In this document: in pieces, positions 36,330 to 48,100 of the stretch
How positions within the stretch are numbered: position 1 is the stretch's first letter
How the letters are laid out: each line of letters begins with the position of its first letter
Origin: Lepus europaeus
Lineage: Eukaryota > Chordata > Mammalia > Lagomorpha > Leporidae
Direction of reading: 5' to 3'
NCBI RefSeq assembly: GCF_033115175.1
Contig: NC_084835.1
Span: 90,951,948 to 91,015,947, forward strand
DNA length: 64,000 nucleotides
The notes under the pieces: model-generated
The model's database searches: none
Seen by the model: only the letters and a program-made list of their open reading frames with translations
What the model was told of the DNA's origin: nothing
Made by a program: the position numbers and the translations under genes

Positions 36330-37845
36330 GGAAAGGCTTATAATGTCAGGGTGGCAAGAAGCCTGGACATTGGACCAGATTATGAGAGAGTTGGGTTCCC
36401 CTTATCTATTCCACATTATCAAACTTAGACTTTATCCATTTTACAATTCCTCTAAGAAGATACATTTAAATTTAACATAGTAGGATTAGAACAATTTGAG
36501 ATGTGCTTCTATAATTGGTTTTTGGTTGTACATGAAATAGAAAAAAAGAATTCAGCCTCAAGTCCTGAGGTATCCAAATATCTTTGTTATTACAGTGTCT
36601 AAAGATTGGGGCCTAGGTATTTTCTTAGCAATTCTTTCTGCAGCTCTGGGTTGTCATGGTGATCCTTAGAACTTAATGTTGCTCCTTATCATGATAAGGG
36701 CCCAAATCTGGAAAGGCATTCTACCTATCTTCAGACCTTTACCAGGCTGATCTGTTTGTGACAGAAATTGCGTATTTCCTACTCTTCCACTGAGGCAGGT
36801 GTCTCTGAAATTGGTTTCTCCCCACAACTGCTTTTCCTTTATGTGTATTTATAGCCATTGTTCTATTAGGGATGCTTCACAGGGTTGATGACTCCTAATC
36901 TCTGCTTCATATTCACCAACAACACTTTTCCAGATTTCTGTTTTATCATTTCTGTCACTTTATTTTTCTTGATTATCACTGTTTCCTCTTGGCAACAGAT
37001 TACATTGTTGTCATCAACATTATCATTACTACCATCATTAATATTGTTATTTTAGCCAATATTTCCTGAAATTTTGCTATGTTGTTAGGGTCTGAGCTAT
37101 TGTTAGGGTCTTGATCATTGATCAAGGTATCATATATTTGCCCTTCCTGTTCCCCCATCAAATTCTTATGCCCTTGTACCTTATAATTATCTATTACCTT
37201 GGAGTTACTGATCTGATTCATGATCATTTAGGTATATTTTGCTCATACCTTTGTCCAGTCTCTTAGTATCTTCACTTTTAAAAAGCAAATGCTCAATCTC
37301 ATTCCTCTTGGGATTTTTCTGTGACGTTGAGTACATCTTTAAATTAGGAGAGCTCAACAGAAGCTGCTGTTATGTCTTCATGTGAGTTTTTCCCTGTGGA
37401 GCTGGTGTTGAAGATCTCTCAAGAGTTGATCTGATTGGATCATTAAGATGAATGAAATAACCATATTGACTGTTAAGCAGGCTGGTTATTTTGGTCATCT
37501 TAATGAGAGAATTAGATCGACCCTAAGGCACTCCAAATCCTTATTTGATGATTGACCTAGAACTAATCAATTGCTCATGTTGCTCTACATGAATCCTCTG
37601 CTCTGTGCAACCAGTCTCATTCCTCATAACCCTGTCAATGAGAGCTCTGGCATACAAGGATGTGCATACACATGCACACACATAGTAGATCCAGTGTACA
37701 GCAGTTGGTTGTGTGGGCTTATCCTGTATTCACTAGCTGAAGGATTATTACATTTAATTGCTCCAAACTTGAATTCTCTAACAATCCTGTGTAAGACGTT
37801 AGGCCAATTTTGATATTTGTAAACTGGAGTTCTTTTGTAAGTCTG
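36330..37845. other. Unassigned sequence, no gene seen
   Basis: About 1.5 kb of AT-rich DNA. The 75-codon minus-strand frame at 37000-37227 has low complexity and no family signature. Confidence 0.5.
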
Positions 37846-37852
37846 AAGATAC

Positions 37853-38205
37853 TTTATTTATTTATTTATTTATTTTGACAGTCAGAGTGGACAGTGAGAG
37901 AGAGAGACAGAGAGAAAGGTCTTCCTTTTGCCTTTGGTTCACCCTCCAATGGCCGCCGCGGCCGGCATGCTGCAGCCGGTGCACTGCGCTGATCCGATGG
38001 CAGGAGCCAGGTTCTTCTCCTGGTCTCCCATGGGGTGCAGGGCCCAAGCACTTGGGCCATCCTCCTCTGCACTCCTGGGCCACAGCAGAGAGCTGGCCTG
38101 GAAGAGGGGCAGCCGGGATAGAATCCGGCACCCCAACTGGGACTAGAACCCAGTGTGCCGGCGCCTCAAGGCAGAGGATTAGCCTATTGAGCCATGGCGC
38201 CGGCC
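37853..38205 (-). mobile_element. C-repeat SINE, young
   Basis: Antisense copy with TTTATTTATTTATTTATTTT tail and head GAGCCATGGCGCCGGCC. Immediately precedes another antisense SINE. Confidence 0.95.
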
Positions 38206-38221
38206 TGCTTTATTTTTTTTA

Positions 38222-38265
38222 AAAAAAGGTTTATTTATATATTTGAAAGAGTTACAGAGAAGGAG

Positions 38266-38310
<45 letters not shown>

Positions 38311-38582
38311 CTTAGATCTTCAATCTACTGGTTCACTCCCCATATGGCCACAATGGCCAAGGCTGGGCCAGGCTGAAACCAGAAGCCAGGAGCTTCATCT
38401 GGGTCTCCCAGGTGGGTGCAGGGGCCTAAGGACCTGGGCTACTTTCTGCTGCTTTCTCAGGTGCCTTGGCAGGGAGCTGGATGGGAAGCGGAGCAGTTGG
38501 GACTCAACCAACATGCACATCATGCACATAGGATGGGGGCACTGCAGGCAGCCACTTTAACTGCTAGACCACAGCGAAGGTC
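38222..38582 (-). mobile_element. C-repeat SINE
   Basis: Antisense copy with a long (GA)n, CACAATGGCCAAGGCTGG and head TAGACCACAGCGAAGGTCC. The right flank GATGATACTTT (38586-38596) pairs with GAAGATACTTT left of the previous SINE (37845-37855), so the two lie within one target duplication. Confidence 0.92.
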
Positions 38583-38640
38583 CCTGATGATACTTTCTAT
38601 CTTCATACCTTTGATCAGGTTGTGTCCTCTGCATACAGAA

Positions 38641-38652
38641 CCCCCCCCCCCC
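38641..38652. repeat. Poly-C run (12 C)
   Basis: Uninterrupted C homopolymer. Confidence 0.95.
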
Positions 38653-39025
38653 ATACTTCCTGCATGCCTAAATTTTCCCCTTTTGGTGGTGCTAATTCAA
38701 GCCACTACCTTCCTCTGAGAATTTTCATGGCCTCTCCATGACTGACTGTATTATGATTTATGTCTTACTATGTGGTATCCTTATTGTCTCATGTGTTGAA
38801 TGCATTTGGGGAATGTTAGGGATGGGGAAGTCGAGCTCATTGGGAAATTGGGATACAGTGAGAAATTGGGATATAGACTTCTCAGTGATTCACCTAGGAG
38901 CACAGACAACATAAACTTGAACATCAAGGCTTTCCTTGGCCTTTTTTCATTAAGCCTCATTGTGTCTACAATGATAGAGAGGTGACAGCCTAGTTCTCTA
39001 TAAAGCAGTGGACTCCACCAGGTTT
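38653..39025. other. Unassigned sequence
   Basis: Nothing recognised. Confidence 0.5.
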
Positions 39026-39029
39026 ATGA

Positions 39030-39960
39030 AGGTTTTTTGTTTTTTTTTTTTTTTGTTATTGTTGTTGTTGTTTTATTCAGGACAGGGAAGAAATAATGAC
39101 CTTCTCTTCCCATTCATAGGACCATGAATCAATTGAGAATGAGAGTGGGAGCCAGATAGATGGGTGTTATTAGTGAAGCTAGAGGAAGAACACAGTACAA
39201 ACTTTTGGTCAAAATCCGTGTTTTATCAGCTTCCTTCATGTTCATATCCTGGTCTGGCTCCCCTACCCCTTAAACAACAGGTCTCTATAAAGGTGAATTG
39301 AGGCATACAGAGCAAATGCTCCGCTGCGGCATCTCTGCTTTATCCCTGCTCGAATCCCAGCAATGTGAATCACAAGAACACCCCCTACAAAAGACAAACT
39401 TGAGTCCTTCCCCAGGTAAGCTCAGCTTCTGAATGGCAAGAGCATGCAAACAGCTGTCCAGCATGTGGGCTGGTTTGTGAGAGATCCTAGGAGGTACTGA
39501 TCAGTTCCGTTCAGTTCTTTTCTCCTAATCTCACAAGTCACACAAGCCACTCCTCAAATTCTTAGCAAAGATTTTTTTTAGAGACTCTGTGTAAAATTTC
39601 TAAGTGTGGAAGTTGGTATATTATAGGCTAAGAGAATAACACTGGAGGGAGAGACAGTGGAGTTGGATTCCCCTGTGCTGTCATTGCCTTGCCTGTGTTG
39701 TCTCTGCTACACTGCATAGAGATCTGTTTACTTCTTGTTCTGCCTGCAATTTTGTAGCCCCACAATTGTAGACATCTACCAGAGCCAGAAAACAATCGTG
39801 GTTGTCCCACAGATGTCTGAGTACTTTGTCCAGACTGGAAATAAGGCTTGAATATCAATCTGTTTCTTTATTTGTTGCTGAGGACTAAACAAAAGAATCC
39901 AGGATATGGTAGAGAAAGAAAATTTTATTTCCTGGAGGTCGCAGATTGATTCAGTTGCTT
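39030..39960 (-). other. Possible old LTR-like sequence, unclassified
   Basis: A T-rich and GTT-repeat block at 39033-39075 is followed by sequence with LTR-like features when read antisense: TTTTATTCAGG near 39070, and AAATTTTATTTCCTGGAGGT near 39921 as a possible reversed AATAAA end. No family could be named and no inverted TG/CA termini are certain. Confidence 0.25.
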
Positions 39961-40320
39961 GCTAACATCACTTAATTGGACTATAATGAAAGGACAAGTT
40001 GCAAAGATCACCATGAATTCTGGCCATGGGGACTCTGTTCTTTTCCTAATCAGATCCTAGCTCCTTGTTATTGCAGTCATTATTTTGTAAAATCATAGCT
40101 AACACTGCAAAACCAAGATTTCCCACCTGATATTGCTGCTTTCCCCCAGAAAGCATGTTATTTTATGCATAGATGTTACAGAATGAGAATCATAGGAGCC
40201 CTAATTCATTCCAGCAGTATTTATTGAGTTAGAAACTGAAAAAAGGTTTTGGGGTCTTTGGCACTGGAAGCCATAAGGATGATACCTAATAACTAACAGA
40301 TATGTCCTTTTCCTTATCAT
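39961..40320. other. Unassigned sequence
   Basis: Nothing recognised. Confidence 0.5.
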
Positions 40321-40324
40321 TTTT

Positions 40325-40700
40325 AAAATTCACTTTAATTACTTGATAGGAAACGTGAGAGGGAGAGAGAGAGAGAGAAGGAGAAAGATAGAAGAGAGAA
40401 AGAGGGAACCAGAGAGAGAAAGAGAGAGACAGAAGGAAAATGCTCCAATATGCTGGTTCACTATCCAAATGCCCACCACAGCTGGGGTTGGGGTAGGTTG
40501 AAGCCTGGAGCAAGGAACTGAATCCAAGTCTCCCTCATCAGTGGTAGGGACCCAACCAGGTCAGCCATTACTTGAGGTCTTCCAGGTGCATATTACCAAG
40601 AAGCTGGAATTGAGAGTGGAGCTGGGATTCAAACTCAGATACTCCAGTGAGGGATGCAGATATCTTACCTGGTATCTTAATTAGTAGGCTTAGTGCCTAC
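40325..40700 (-). mobile_element. Old C-repeat SINE
   Basis: Antisense diverged copy: GA-rich block 40358-40435, TGCTGGTTCACTATCCAAAT, GAGCTGGGATTCAAACTCAG and a decayed head near 40670-40700. Confidence 0.85.
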
Positions 40701-40744
40701 TCATTGTTGTTGTTATTATTAGAGTACTAGGATCAACACTTTGG

Positions 40745-40915
40745 GGCAAAGTTAGCTAGTGGAAAGAAGAGTGTACTATGGCCGTTGTGATCAGAAGACC
40801 AGTCCTAGTTTCCTTATAGTTCTGCCAAGAACATGCTTTGTAATCTCTGATAAGTCTCTATATCTCTGAGTATTATTAGATTATCTCCAAAGTACCTTCT
40901 AATTCTGAGATCCAT
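40745..40915 (+). mobile_element. MIR SINE relic
   Basis: TCCTTATAGTTCTGCCAAGA, GTCTCTATATCTCTGAGTAT and a decayed 3' part follow the MIR sense order. Strongly diverged. Confidence 0.45.
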
Positions 40916-40976
40916 GGTTTTGAGAACTCTGACCCTGCAGACATACTACCTGATAGAAAAGAAATGGGTATACCTG

Positions 40977-41925
40977 TGAGGGTTCTTCAAAAAATTCTTA
41001 GAAATTGTGTATTATGAAAAAAATTATGCCTGGATTCCAGATATTTTTTACATTAAGGTGAAATTATATTAACTTGCTATTAAAAGTCTGAACATGATCT
41101 GGTCTGAGTTCCTAAGAAGGCTAAGCATCAGTATGAAAAGAAACACTATCAGAGTAGCGTGGGTTTTACTAAAATTGAAATGAGAACAAACCTCAAATTT
41201 ATAGTGAGGCTTGGATAGAAGAATGGGGAAATTATTGATGCTTTATGAAAAGTTTATGAGGATAATATCCCAAAAATATTAGCAGTTTACAAGTGGATTG
41301 CTTGTTTTAAGAGGGAAAAAGATTATTTTGAAGATGAAGCTCACAATGGCAAGCCATTCACATATATTTCCAAGGAAAAAAAAATCTTCATGCCCCAACT
41401 GAAGCAAATCAACAGTTAACAAGAAAAACAATGGCTAACGCCATAGACATCTTAACTGGCTTATCTCAGATAATTTTGACTGAGAAATTAAAGTGGAGCC
41501 AACTTTCTGCTTAATGGGTGACAAAACTGTTTCATTCAGATCAACTGCAGTTGGGCAGAGTTCTCAATGGAAATTTTTAAACAAATATGATCAAGATCTG
41601 GAAGCATTTCCTTGAACAATTGTAACAAAAGGTGAAACATAACTTTACTAGTATGATCCTGAACAGAAAACACAATTAAAGCAATGGCTCCCAAGAGGTG
41701 GAAGTAGTCCAAAGTAAAAACAAATCAGTCAAGAGCACAGGTTATGACAACAGTCTTTTGGGATGCTCACGGCATTTTGCTTGATGACTTTGGGGAGGTC
41801 CAAAGAATGTTAACATCTGCTTTTTATGAGAGTGTTTGAGAAAGCCAAACCATTAGCAGAAAAACACCCAGCACGTCTTTTCCCTACTCAGCCATCATGG
41901 AATCCTGTTTTCTAACTTTAAAAAA
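40977..41925 (+). mobile_element. Mariner DNA transposon relic (HSMAR2-like), truncated
   Basis: Tc1/mariner cut-and-paste transposon. The left inverted end TGAGGGTTCTTCAAAAAATT (40979 on) resembles HSMAR2-type ends and lies close to a TA in ATACCTG. Transposase remnants appear in order: the N-terminal helix-turn-helix region (AVYKWIACFKREKDYFEDE, about 41275-41335), then YDPEQK and LKQWLPRGGSSPK (about 41655-41715), then TVFWDAHGILLDDF (about 41751-41792), which carries the first catalytic D. The second and third catalytic D regions and the right inverted end are not seen; homology fades after 41.89 kb. Multiple stops and frame changes. Confidence 0.85.
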
Positions 41926-42230
41926 TTATTTTAGGTTACCCATTTTTTTTTCAGTTAATAATATAAAAAAAAAAGAATGTATGGACATTCTTAAATTTTC
42001 AGCATTCTCAGTTCTTTAAGCGTGGACTAAATAGCTGGTATCTTGGCTCACAAAAATTGTCTTGAACTTGATGTTGTAAATGTTGAGAAATGAAGTTCAT
42101 ATTTTTAATTTTTATCTTTTAATTCCATCTCCAGTAAAATTTCAAAGTTCCCTAGCACATATGTGTATATATGTACACATATGTATATATGTACACATAT
42201 TTAACTTTAGGGTTGTATTTTTTCTGAGAA
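41926..42230. other. Unassigned AT-rich sequence with ACATATGTATAT repeats
   Basis: Contains a short palindromic ACATATGTATATATGTACAC tract at about 42160-42200. No gene. Confidence 0.5.
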
Positions 42231-42239
42231 ATCTGTAGC

Positions 42240-42430
42240 ATTAACTATTATCTACTGAGTGCTAACTATATACTTATGTGAGTTAGCACCTTAAATACAT
42301 GTAATCATGTAATATTGATGTCAGAACCCAACTTATAAGAATTCATTTTATTATTCCCCAGGAGACAGGCTAGGATTCAAATTCCTGTATCCTAAATATA
42401 AAATCTATACTATTACTCACTGTAATACAT
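42240..42430 (-). mobile_element. MIR SINE relic
   Basis: Antisense MIR theme: GAGTGCTAACTATATACTTA, then TTTATTATTCCCCAGGAGAC and CTAGGATTCAAATTCCTGTA. Confidence 0.6.
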
Positions 42431-42434
42431 GGTC

Positions 42435-42545
42435 TGTCATTCATTCCCTCGTTCATTCGTTCATCAGATATTTATAAGTATTAGGTACTTATCATAGTAT
42501 GTGCCAGACATTGTGAGTCAACTGTAAAAATAAATTCAAGCACTC
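42435..42545 (+). mobile_element. Possible L2 LINE relic
   Basis: TCGTTCATTCGTTCATCAGA then TAGGTACTTATCATAGTATG and TGCCAGACATTG resemble the L2 3'-end theme. Confidence 0.5.
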
Positions 42546-43190
42546 TTTCAAATTCAATTTTACCAATGCCTCTTTGATAGAGAAACCAGGAATGTTGAAC
42601 AAAGGCCAGTTTTAGCTTCTAGGGACCCTGAAGTCCCAGGTGCACTTTTAGAGTATTTTAGTGCAAGGCTTGGGGAACTAAATAGAAATACAAAGGTTTA
42701 TTTTCATGGACTTCTGGTGGCAGCGACTTGTATAGAAGCATGAAAAGATCAGATATTTCCATCTTATAAAACTGGTAGAGTCCATATGACCACAAACCAT
42801 TGGTTGAGCAGTGAAATAATAGGTTATTAAAAAGTAGACATTTTATTAATCACAATAAATTGACTCATTCTACCTTCTTACCTCCCACATCTGAAAAATA
42901 TTTTATTATAGAAGTTAGAATATAACATCAAAATAGAATGGTTATGATGAACATCATCTTGGCTCAAATTGTATCAATTCATGCACAACTCGGTTTCATC
43001 TATTTTCTGATCTGCTTGTTGCATAAATCATATCATCTTTTCTGTGTTTCTTTATGCATCTTTAAATTATAATCTTTTTAAGAACATAACCATACAATTA
43101 TTATACATATAAAAGAATTTAATTTGTTTCTTAAATTTCATAACCAGTCAATCAGTGTTCAAATTTTAGTGGTTTCATAAGTAATTTTTT
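42546..43190. other. Unassigned sequence
   Basis: No gene or confident repeat. Confidence 0.5.
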
Positions 43191-43208
43191 AAAAAAATAA
43201 CTTTAAGA

Positions 43209-43396
43209 GATAATTGAAAATGAATCTTGATGTGAATGGGATGGGAGAGGGAGAGGGAGTGGGAGCTGGGAGGGTTGCAGGTGGAAGGGAAGTTTTTTTG
43301 GGGGGAAAGCTGCTGTAATCCAAAAGCTATACTTTGGAAATTTATATTTATTAAATAAAAGTTAAAAAAAGAAAAAGAAGGAAGATACAAAAAAAT
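43209..43396 (+). mobile_element. Very short LINE-1 3' end
   Basis: Only the last part of the rabbit-type L1 3'UTR (GAATGGGATGGGAGAGGGAG, TAATCCAAAAGCTATACTTT) plus A-rich tail, about 188 bp. Target duplication AAAATRACTTTAAGA at 43194-43208 and 43397-43411 (14/15). A severely 5'-truncated insertion. Confidence 0.92.
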
Positions 43397-43411
43397 AAAA
43401 TGACTTTAAGA

Positions 43412-43960
43412 AATTTTGTTTTTTCCTCTAAATTAATATCCAAATATAACCCATACATTGTAATGGATAGTTAAATGGCACGAGTGTCTTTCTAATTAAT
43501 AGGTTATCCTTCTATTTGGTTTTATTTTCCTGGCATATTATTCACAGGAGAAACTGAATCGTCTGTCTGGTAGAACTTTTCCAGAGTCAAGATTTTGCTG
43601 ATTGAACTAGATGGAGTCCTTTGTATATTTCCTGAAGTTGATAATTGGACATGCAGGAGACTTGATTGGGTACTGGTTCAATTTTACTTTTGTTAAACTC
43701 TTACAGAGTGATGTTTTCTTCCATGAGAAGACATTTACTCTCTGGTTGTGTCTCTTTATGATGTCAGTAACTATTGATGCTTATTGTCTTGATCCATTAA
43801 TTCATTGGGGTTTCACAGCAATAATATGCAAGATACCTTATTTGTATATTAGTTAGGGTACATTTATAGAGGAATTCCTCTTTTTTAGCTGTCTGGTAGT
43901 CCGGTAGTACTGTTTGTAAGCAGGAGGCACACTTAACTCATTCTATTTATTTAACAGTTT
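43412..43960. other. Unassigned sequence
   Basis: The 81-codon frame at 43611-43856 (+) has no recognised domain. Nothing else seen. Confidence 0.45.
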
Positions 43961-43976
43961 TCAAAATAGTGATTCA

Positions 43977-44292
43977 GGGGCTGGCTTTGTGGTGTAGTGG
44001 GTAAATCCACCACTTGTGGTGCTGGCGTCCTTATGGACACCTGTTCCAGTCTTGTCCACTCCACTTTTGATTCTGCTCTCTACTAATGTTCCTGGGAAAG
44101 CAGTGAAAAATGGCCCAAGTGTTTGGACCCATGTGGGATAACCTGGAAGAAGCTCCTGGCTCCTGGCTTTGGTCTGGCCCAGCCTTGGCCATTGTGGCAA
44201 TTTGAGTAGCGAATCAGCGGATGAAAGATCTCTGTCTGTGTCTCCCTCTCTCTCTCTGTAAGTTTACCTTTCAAATAAGATAAATTCTTAAA
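43977..44292 (+). mobile_element. C-repeat SINE
   Basis: Starts GGGGCTGGCTTTGTGGTGTA, CT-rich 3' part, tail AAATAAGATAAATTCTTAAA. Duplication AAAATARTGAYTCA at 43963-43976 and 44293-44306. Confidence 0.93.
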
Positions 44293-44810
44293 AAAATAAT
44301 GACTCAAACTTCTATTGAATTCTAATTAGTTTTATAAAAATATCATTATGAGCTCATTGATTTAAACATATAGATATATTTTAATCAATTCCAATTATCA
44401 TTGTTATTGATGCTCAGAATGACTTAATGTTGGCCAGTGAGGAACTCTTTAGTTGGTTTCTGTGTCCCTTTGACAAGACCTTTTGTATATTTGATAATGT
44501 TCTTGATATTTTTGATGACTTTTTTTCTGGTCCCATGTGGTACATCTCTTTTTCCAAACCTAAAATAAACATATTTTCCTAGGATCTTTGTTCCCTTTTA
44601 GTGGGAAATAGTAGTTAGAGGCTAGAATCTGGGTACTAAAGGCACTTATTGCTAGAAGATTCATTATTCTGTTTAGGCTCTTTCTGAGGACAGAGGTGGA
44701 AATATGTTTAAACTATTGATGCAGCTATTCAAATTCAGAAATAGGAAATTTTGTGTAACTTCCTTCATTTTACATCTGTGATTTCTTTTTTTAAAAAGAT
44801 TTAATTTTAT

Positions 44811-45134
44811 GCCCGGCGCAGTGGCTTAACAGGCTAATCCTCCGCCTTGCGGCGCCGGCACACCGGGTTCTAGTCCCGGTTGGGGCGCCAGATTCTATCC
44901 CGGTTGCCCCTCTTCCAGGCCAGCTCTCTGCTATGGCCCGGGAAGGCAGTGGAGGATGGCCCAAGTGCTTGGGCCCTGCACCCACATGGGAGACCAGGAG
45001 AAGCACCTGGCTCCTGGCTTCGGATCAGCGAGATGCACCGGCCGCAGCGGCCACTGGAGGGTGAACCAAAGGAAAAAAGGAAGACCTTTCTCTCTGCCTC
45101 TCTCTCTCACTATCCAATCTGCCTGTCAAAAAAA
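44811..45134 (+). mobile_element. C-repeat SINE, young
   Basis: Sense copy: GCCCGGCGCAGTGGCTTAAC, CCGGGTTCTAGTCCCGGTTG, tail of A. Duplication TTAATTTTA at 44801-44809 and 45136-45144. Confidence 0.95.
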
Positions 45135-45510
45135 ATTAATTTTAATTATTTTATAAATTCAATGTGATTTATAGGTACAATTCTAAGAACATAATATTGT
45201 TCTCTTCCTCCTTCTCTTCCTCCCTCCTCCCCCTTCCACCATCTTTTCTTCTCCCTTTGTTTCTCTTTTTTTTTTTTGTTTTTGAGATAACATATTTTAA
45301 ATTTACATTTAAATTTAATGTAAATTAAATTTACACTTTAAATTTTGAAGCCTAATGCTTCAAAAAATAAGTTTAATGAGTAAAAAGAAAAAAGTGGGAA
45401 TATAGATAATGGTAATAAATAATAACAGAGTAGACAAATGATAATTTCACCCATATACAGTACATTTTAAAATAATCACAAATCATAAAACTATAGTAGT
45501 GTAGCATTCT

Positions 45511-45824
45511 TTTTTTATTTATTTATTTGACAGAGTTAGACAATGAAGAGAGAGACAGAGAGAAAGGTCTTCCCTCCATTGGTTCACCTCCCAAATGGCC
45601 GCTATGGCCGGAACTATGCTGATCTGAAGCCAGGAGCCAGGTGCTTCCTCCTGGTCTCCCATTCGGGTGCAGGGGCCTAAGCACCTGGGTCATCCTCTAC
45701 TGCCTTTCCAGGCCACAACAGTGAGCTGGACTGGAAGAGGAGCAACTGAGACTAGAACTCAGTGCTCATATGGGATGCCGGCGCCGCAGGCGGAGGATTA
45801 ACCAAGTGAGCCATGGCGCTGGCC
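45511..45824 (-). mobile_element. C-repeat SINE
   Basis: Antisense copy ending GAGCCATGGCGCTGGCCCC. Flanks share a short AGYATTCTT-like repeat. Confidence 0.93.
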
Positions 45825-46478
45825 CCAAGTATTCTTAAGCATTGGTTTGACAAAGTTATAAAGCAAAATTTTCTCTTCTTCCATACTAAGCGTCCTTAGT
45901 TTCATTTTATATCATATTAATAATAGTCTGGACATAAAACTTTGATTACAATTTAAGGTGTTTTAATATTTGTGGTTTTTTATCTTTAGGATACATCCCA
46001 AAAGGGACATATGGTGAAACTATTAGGTTTTAAAATCTGAGTATTTCCTTCCTATGTCATTATAATATCATCTTGACATGCATGTTGGCTCATTGTTTAG
46101 TTTGTGTTTCCAATTTTTAGGAATTACTTTAAAAATTTTTTAATTTGTTGTACTAATACAGAGAATATTTGCCACTGTTTCAAAGTCAAGTCTTCAAAAC
46201 AAACTACATTTTAAGAAGTTTGGCTTCTTTTTCTGTCCCTTTCATCTGATTTTGTCTCTCTTATAAGAAGTAACATTTAAAGAATATTATTAAATTTCAA
46301 AGTTATAACTAGATTATATATAATATATATGTATGACACGTGTTACATATATTTATATATTTGCACTCCATAATTTAATATATAAACTTGGACACACTTT
46401 CCTTCACCTTGTTTTTTTTCTTACAATATTTTCTTGATATCACTCTGCAGTAACACCTGAAGGTGATTCTCATTATTT

Positions 46479-46761
46479 ATTTATTTTTTTTGGTCAGGCA
46501 GAGTTAGTGAGAGAGACAGAGAGAAAAGCCTTCCGTTGGTTCACCCTCCAAATGGCCGCTACGGCCGGTGCGCAGAGCCAATCCGAAGCCAGGAGCCAGG
46601 AGCTTCCTCCTGGTCTCCCATGTGGGTGCAGGGCCCAAGCACCTGGGCCATCCTCCACTGCCCTCCCGGGCCATAGCAGAGAGCTGGCCTGGAAGAGTAG
46701 CAACCGGGACAGAACTGGTGCTCCAACAGGGACTAGAACCTGGAGTGCCGGCGCCGCAGCA
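46479..46761 (-). mobile_element. C-repeat SINE lacking its 5' head
   Basis: Antisense copy that stops at CCGGCGCCGCAG, so about 35 bp of the tRNA-related head including the A box are missing. Exact duplication TCTCATTATTT at 46468-46478 and 46762-46772 shows the truncation arose at insertion. Confidence 0.95.
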
Positions 46762-47129
46762 TCTCATTATTTTTCATAGCAACAGGGTACTCCTTTGTGT
46801 GGCTGTACCATAGTTCATTCAAGTAGTGTCCTATTGGTGGACTTTAGCCTTGCATCTTTTCTCTTGCTATTATAAACAGTCTAGAAATGGATAACTTGTT
46901 TATCTGCCTTATTGTATTTTTGCCGATGAACTTTGTTATGAATTCCTGGGATTGGAATTGCTGAGTTGAAATTTGCTAAATTCTCTTCTGTCATGGTTGT
47001 GTTACTTTCCATTTCCACCAGAAATATAGGAAAGTAATTGTTTCCTCACAGCCTTACTTAAAGAATATGCTACCAGCTTCGGATTTTTGCTAATCTTATA
47101 TGTGACAAATAACGTATCATTGTGGTTTT

Positions 47130-48100
47130 TTTTTTTAACTTTTATTTAATGAATATAAATTTCCAGTATACAGCTTATGGATTACAATGGCTTCGCCTTC
47201 CCATAATTTCCCTCCCACCCGCAACCCTCCCCTCTCCCGCTCCCTCTCCCTTTCCATTCACATCAAGATTCATTTTCAATTCTATTTATATACAGAAGAT
47301 CAATTTAGTATAAATACTTCAACAGTTTGCACCCACATAGAAACACAAAGTGAAACATACTGTTTGAGTACTAGTTATAGCTTTAAATCAAAATGTACAG
47401 TACATTAAGGACAGAGATCCCACATCAGGAGCAAGCGCACAGTGGCTCCTGTTGTTGACCCAACAAATTGACACTCTAGTTTATGGCGCCAGTAACCATC
47501 CTAGGCTGTCGTCATGAGTTGCCAAGGCTATGGAAGCCTTCCAAGTTCCCCGACTCTGATCATATTTAGACAAGGTCATAAAAGACAGGTTGAGGATAGT
47601 AACCAATGATCCTAAGAGTGGCCTTAACCAGGTCTGAACAATTATACAGCATTAAGTGGGGAAGAGGACCATCAGTACACACAGGTTGGGAGTAGAGCCA
47701 TTGGTGGTAGAGTAGAGGTTATGATTACAAAGGAATGAGGCCCAAGTGGACTAGACAGGGTCTAGAACAAAGGACAAAGTCATTATTAGAGGAGCTAAGA
47801 AAGGTGCTGTCTAAGCTACAATTAATTTTTCTGATTGAGAGGCAAATAGAACCTGATAGAAGGGGCTTGATAATAATCTGGTGGGCTTTAGGCCTTGTAA
47901 GTTAAGAGGCCCAGACCTATCTATCTCTTCACATGGGGTATATCCTAAGGGAGGTGTGAACCTCCTAGGGGAAGGCACTCTGTTGACTTTCATTACTTGG
48001 CTGGCCTGGGAGGAGAGCTGGCCAGGTAAAGGCAGGGGGCATCTCTAACAAGAAATTTACAGTTCTGCCTGCAATGTTGCTGACCCTACTTGGCTGTCCC
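47130..48100 (-). mobile_element. Rabbit-type LINE-1 3'UTR, 5' truncated
   Basis: Antisense L1 3'UTR from the A tail (TTTTTAACTTTTATTTAATG) to about the middle of the 3'UTR. It covers the same blocks as 27.8-28.5 kb of the internal reference (for example GTTGTTGACCCAACAAATTG, GTCATGAGTTGCCAAGGCTA). Exact 12-bp duplication CATTGTGGTTTT at 47118-47129 and 48101-48112. It splits the older L1M. Confidence 0.95.

Noticed and set aside
42700..42735. Second CTCF-like motif (ACTTCTGGTGGCAGCG)
   Set aside because: Only a partial match to the reversed core; the GCC block is missing.
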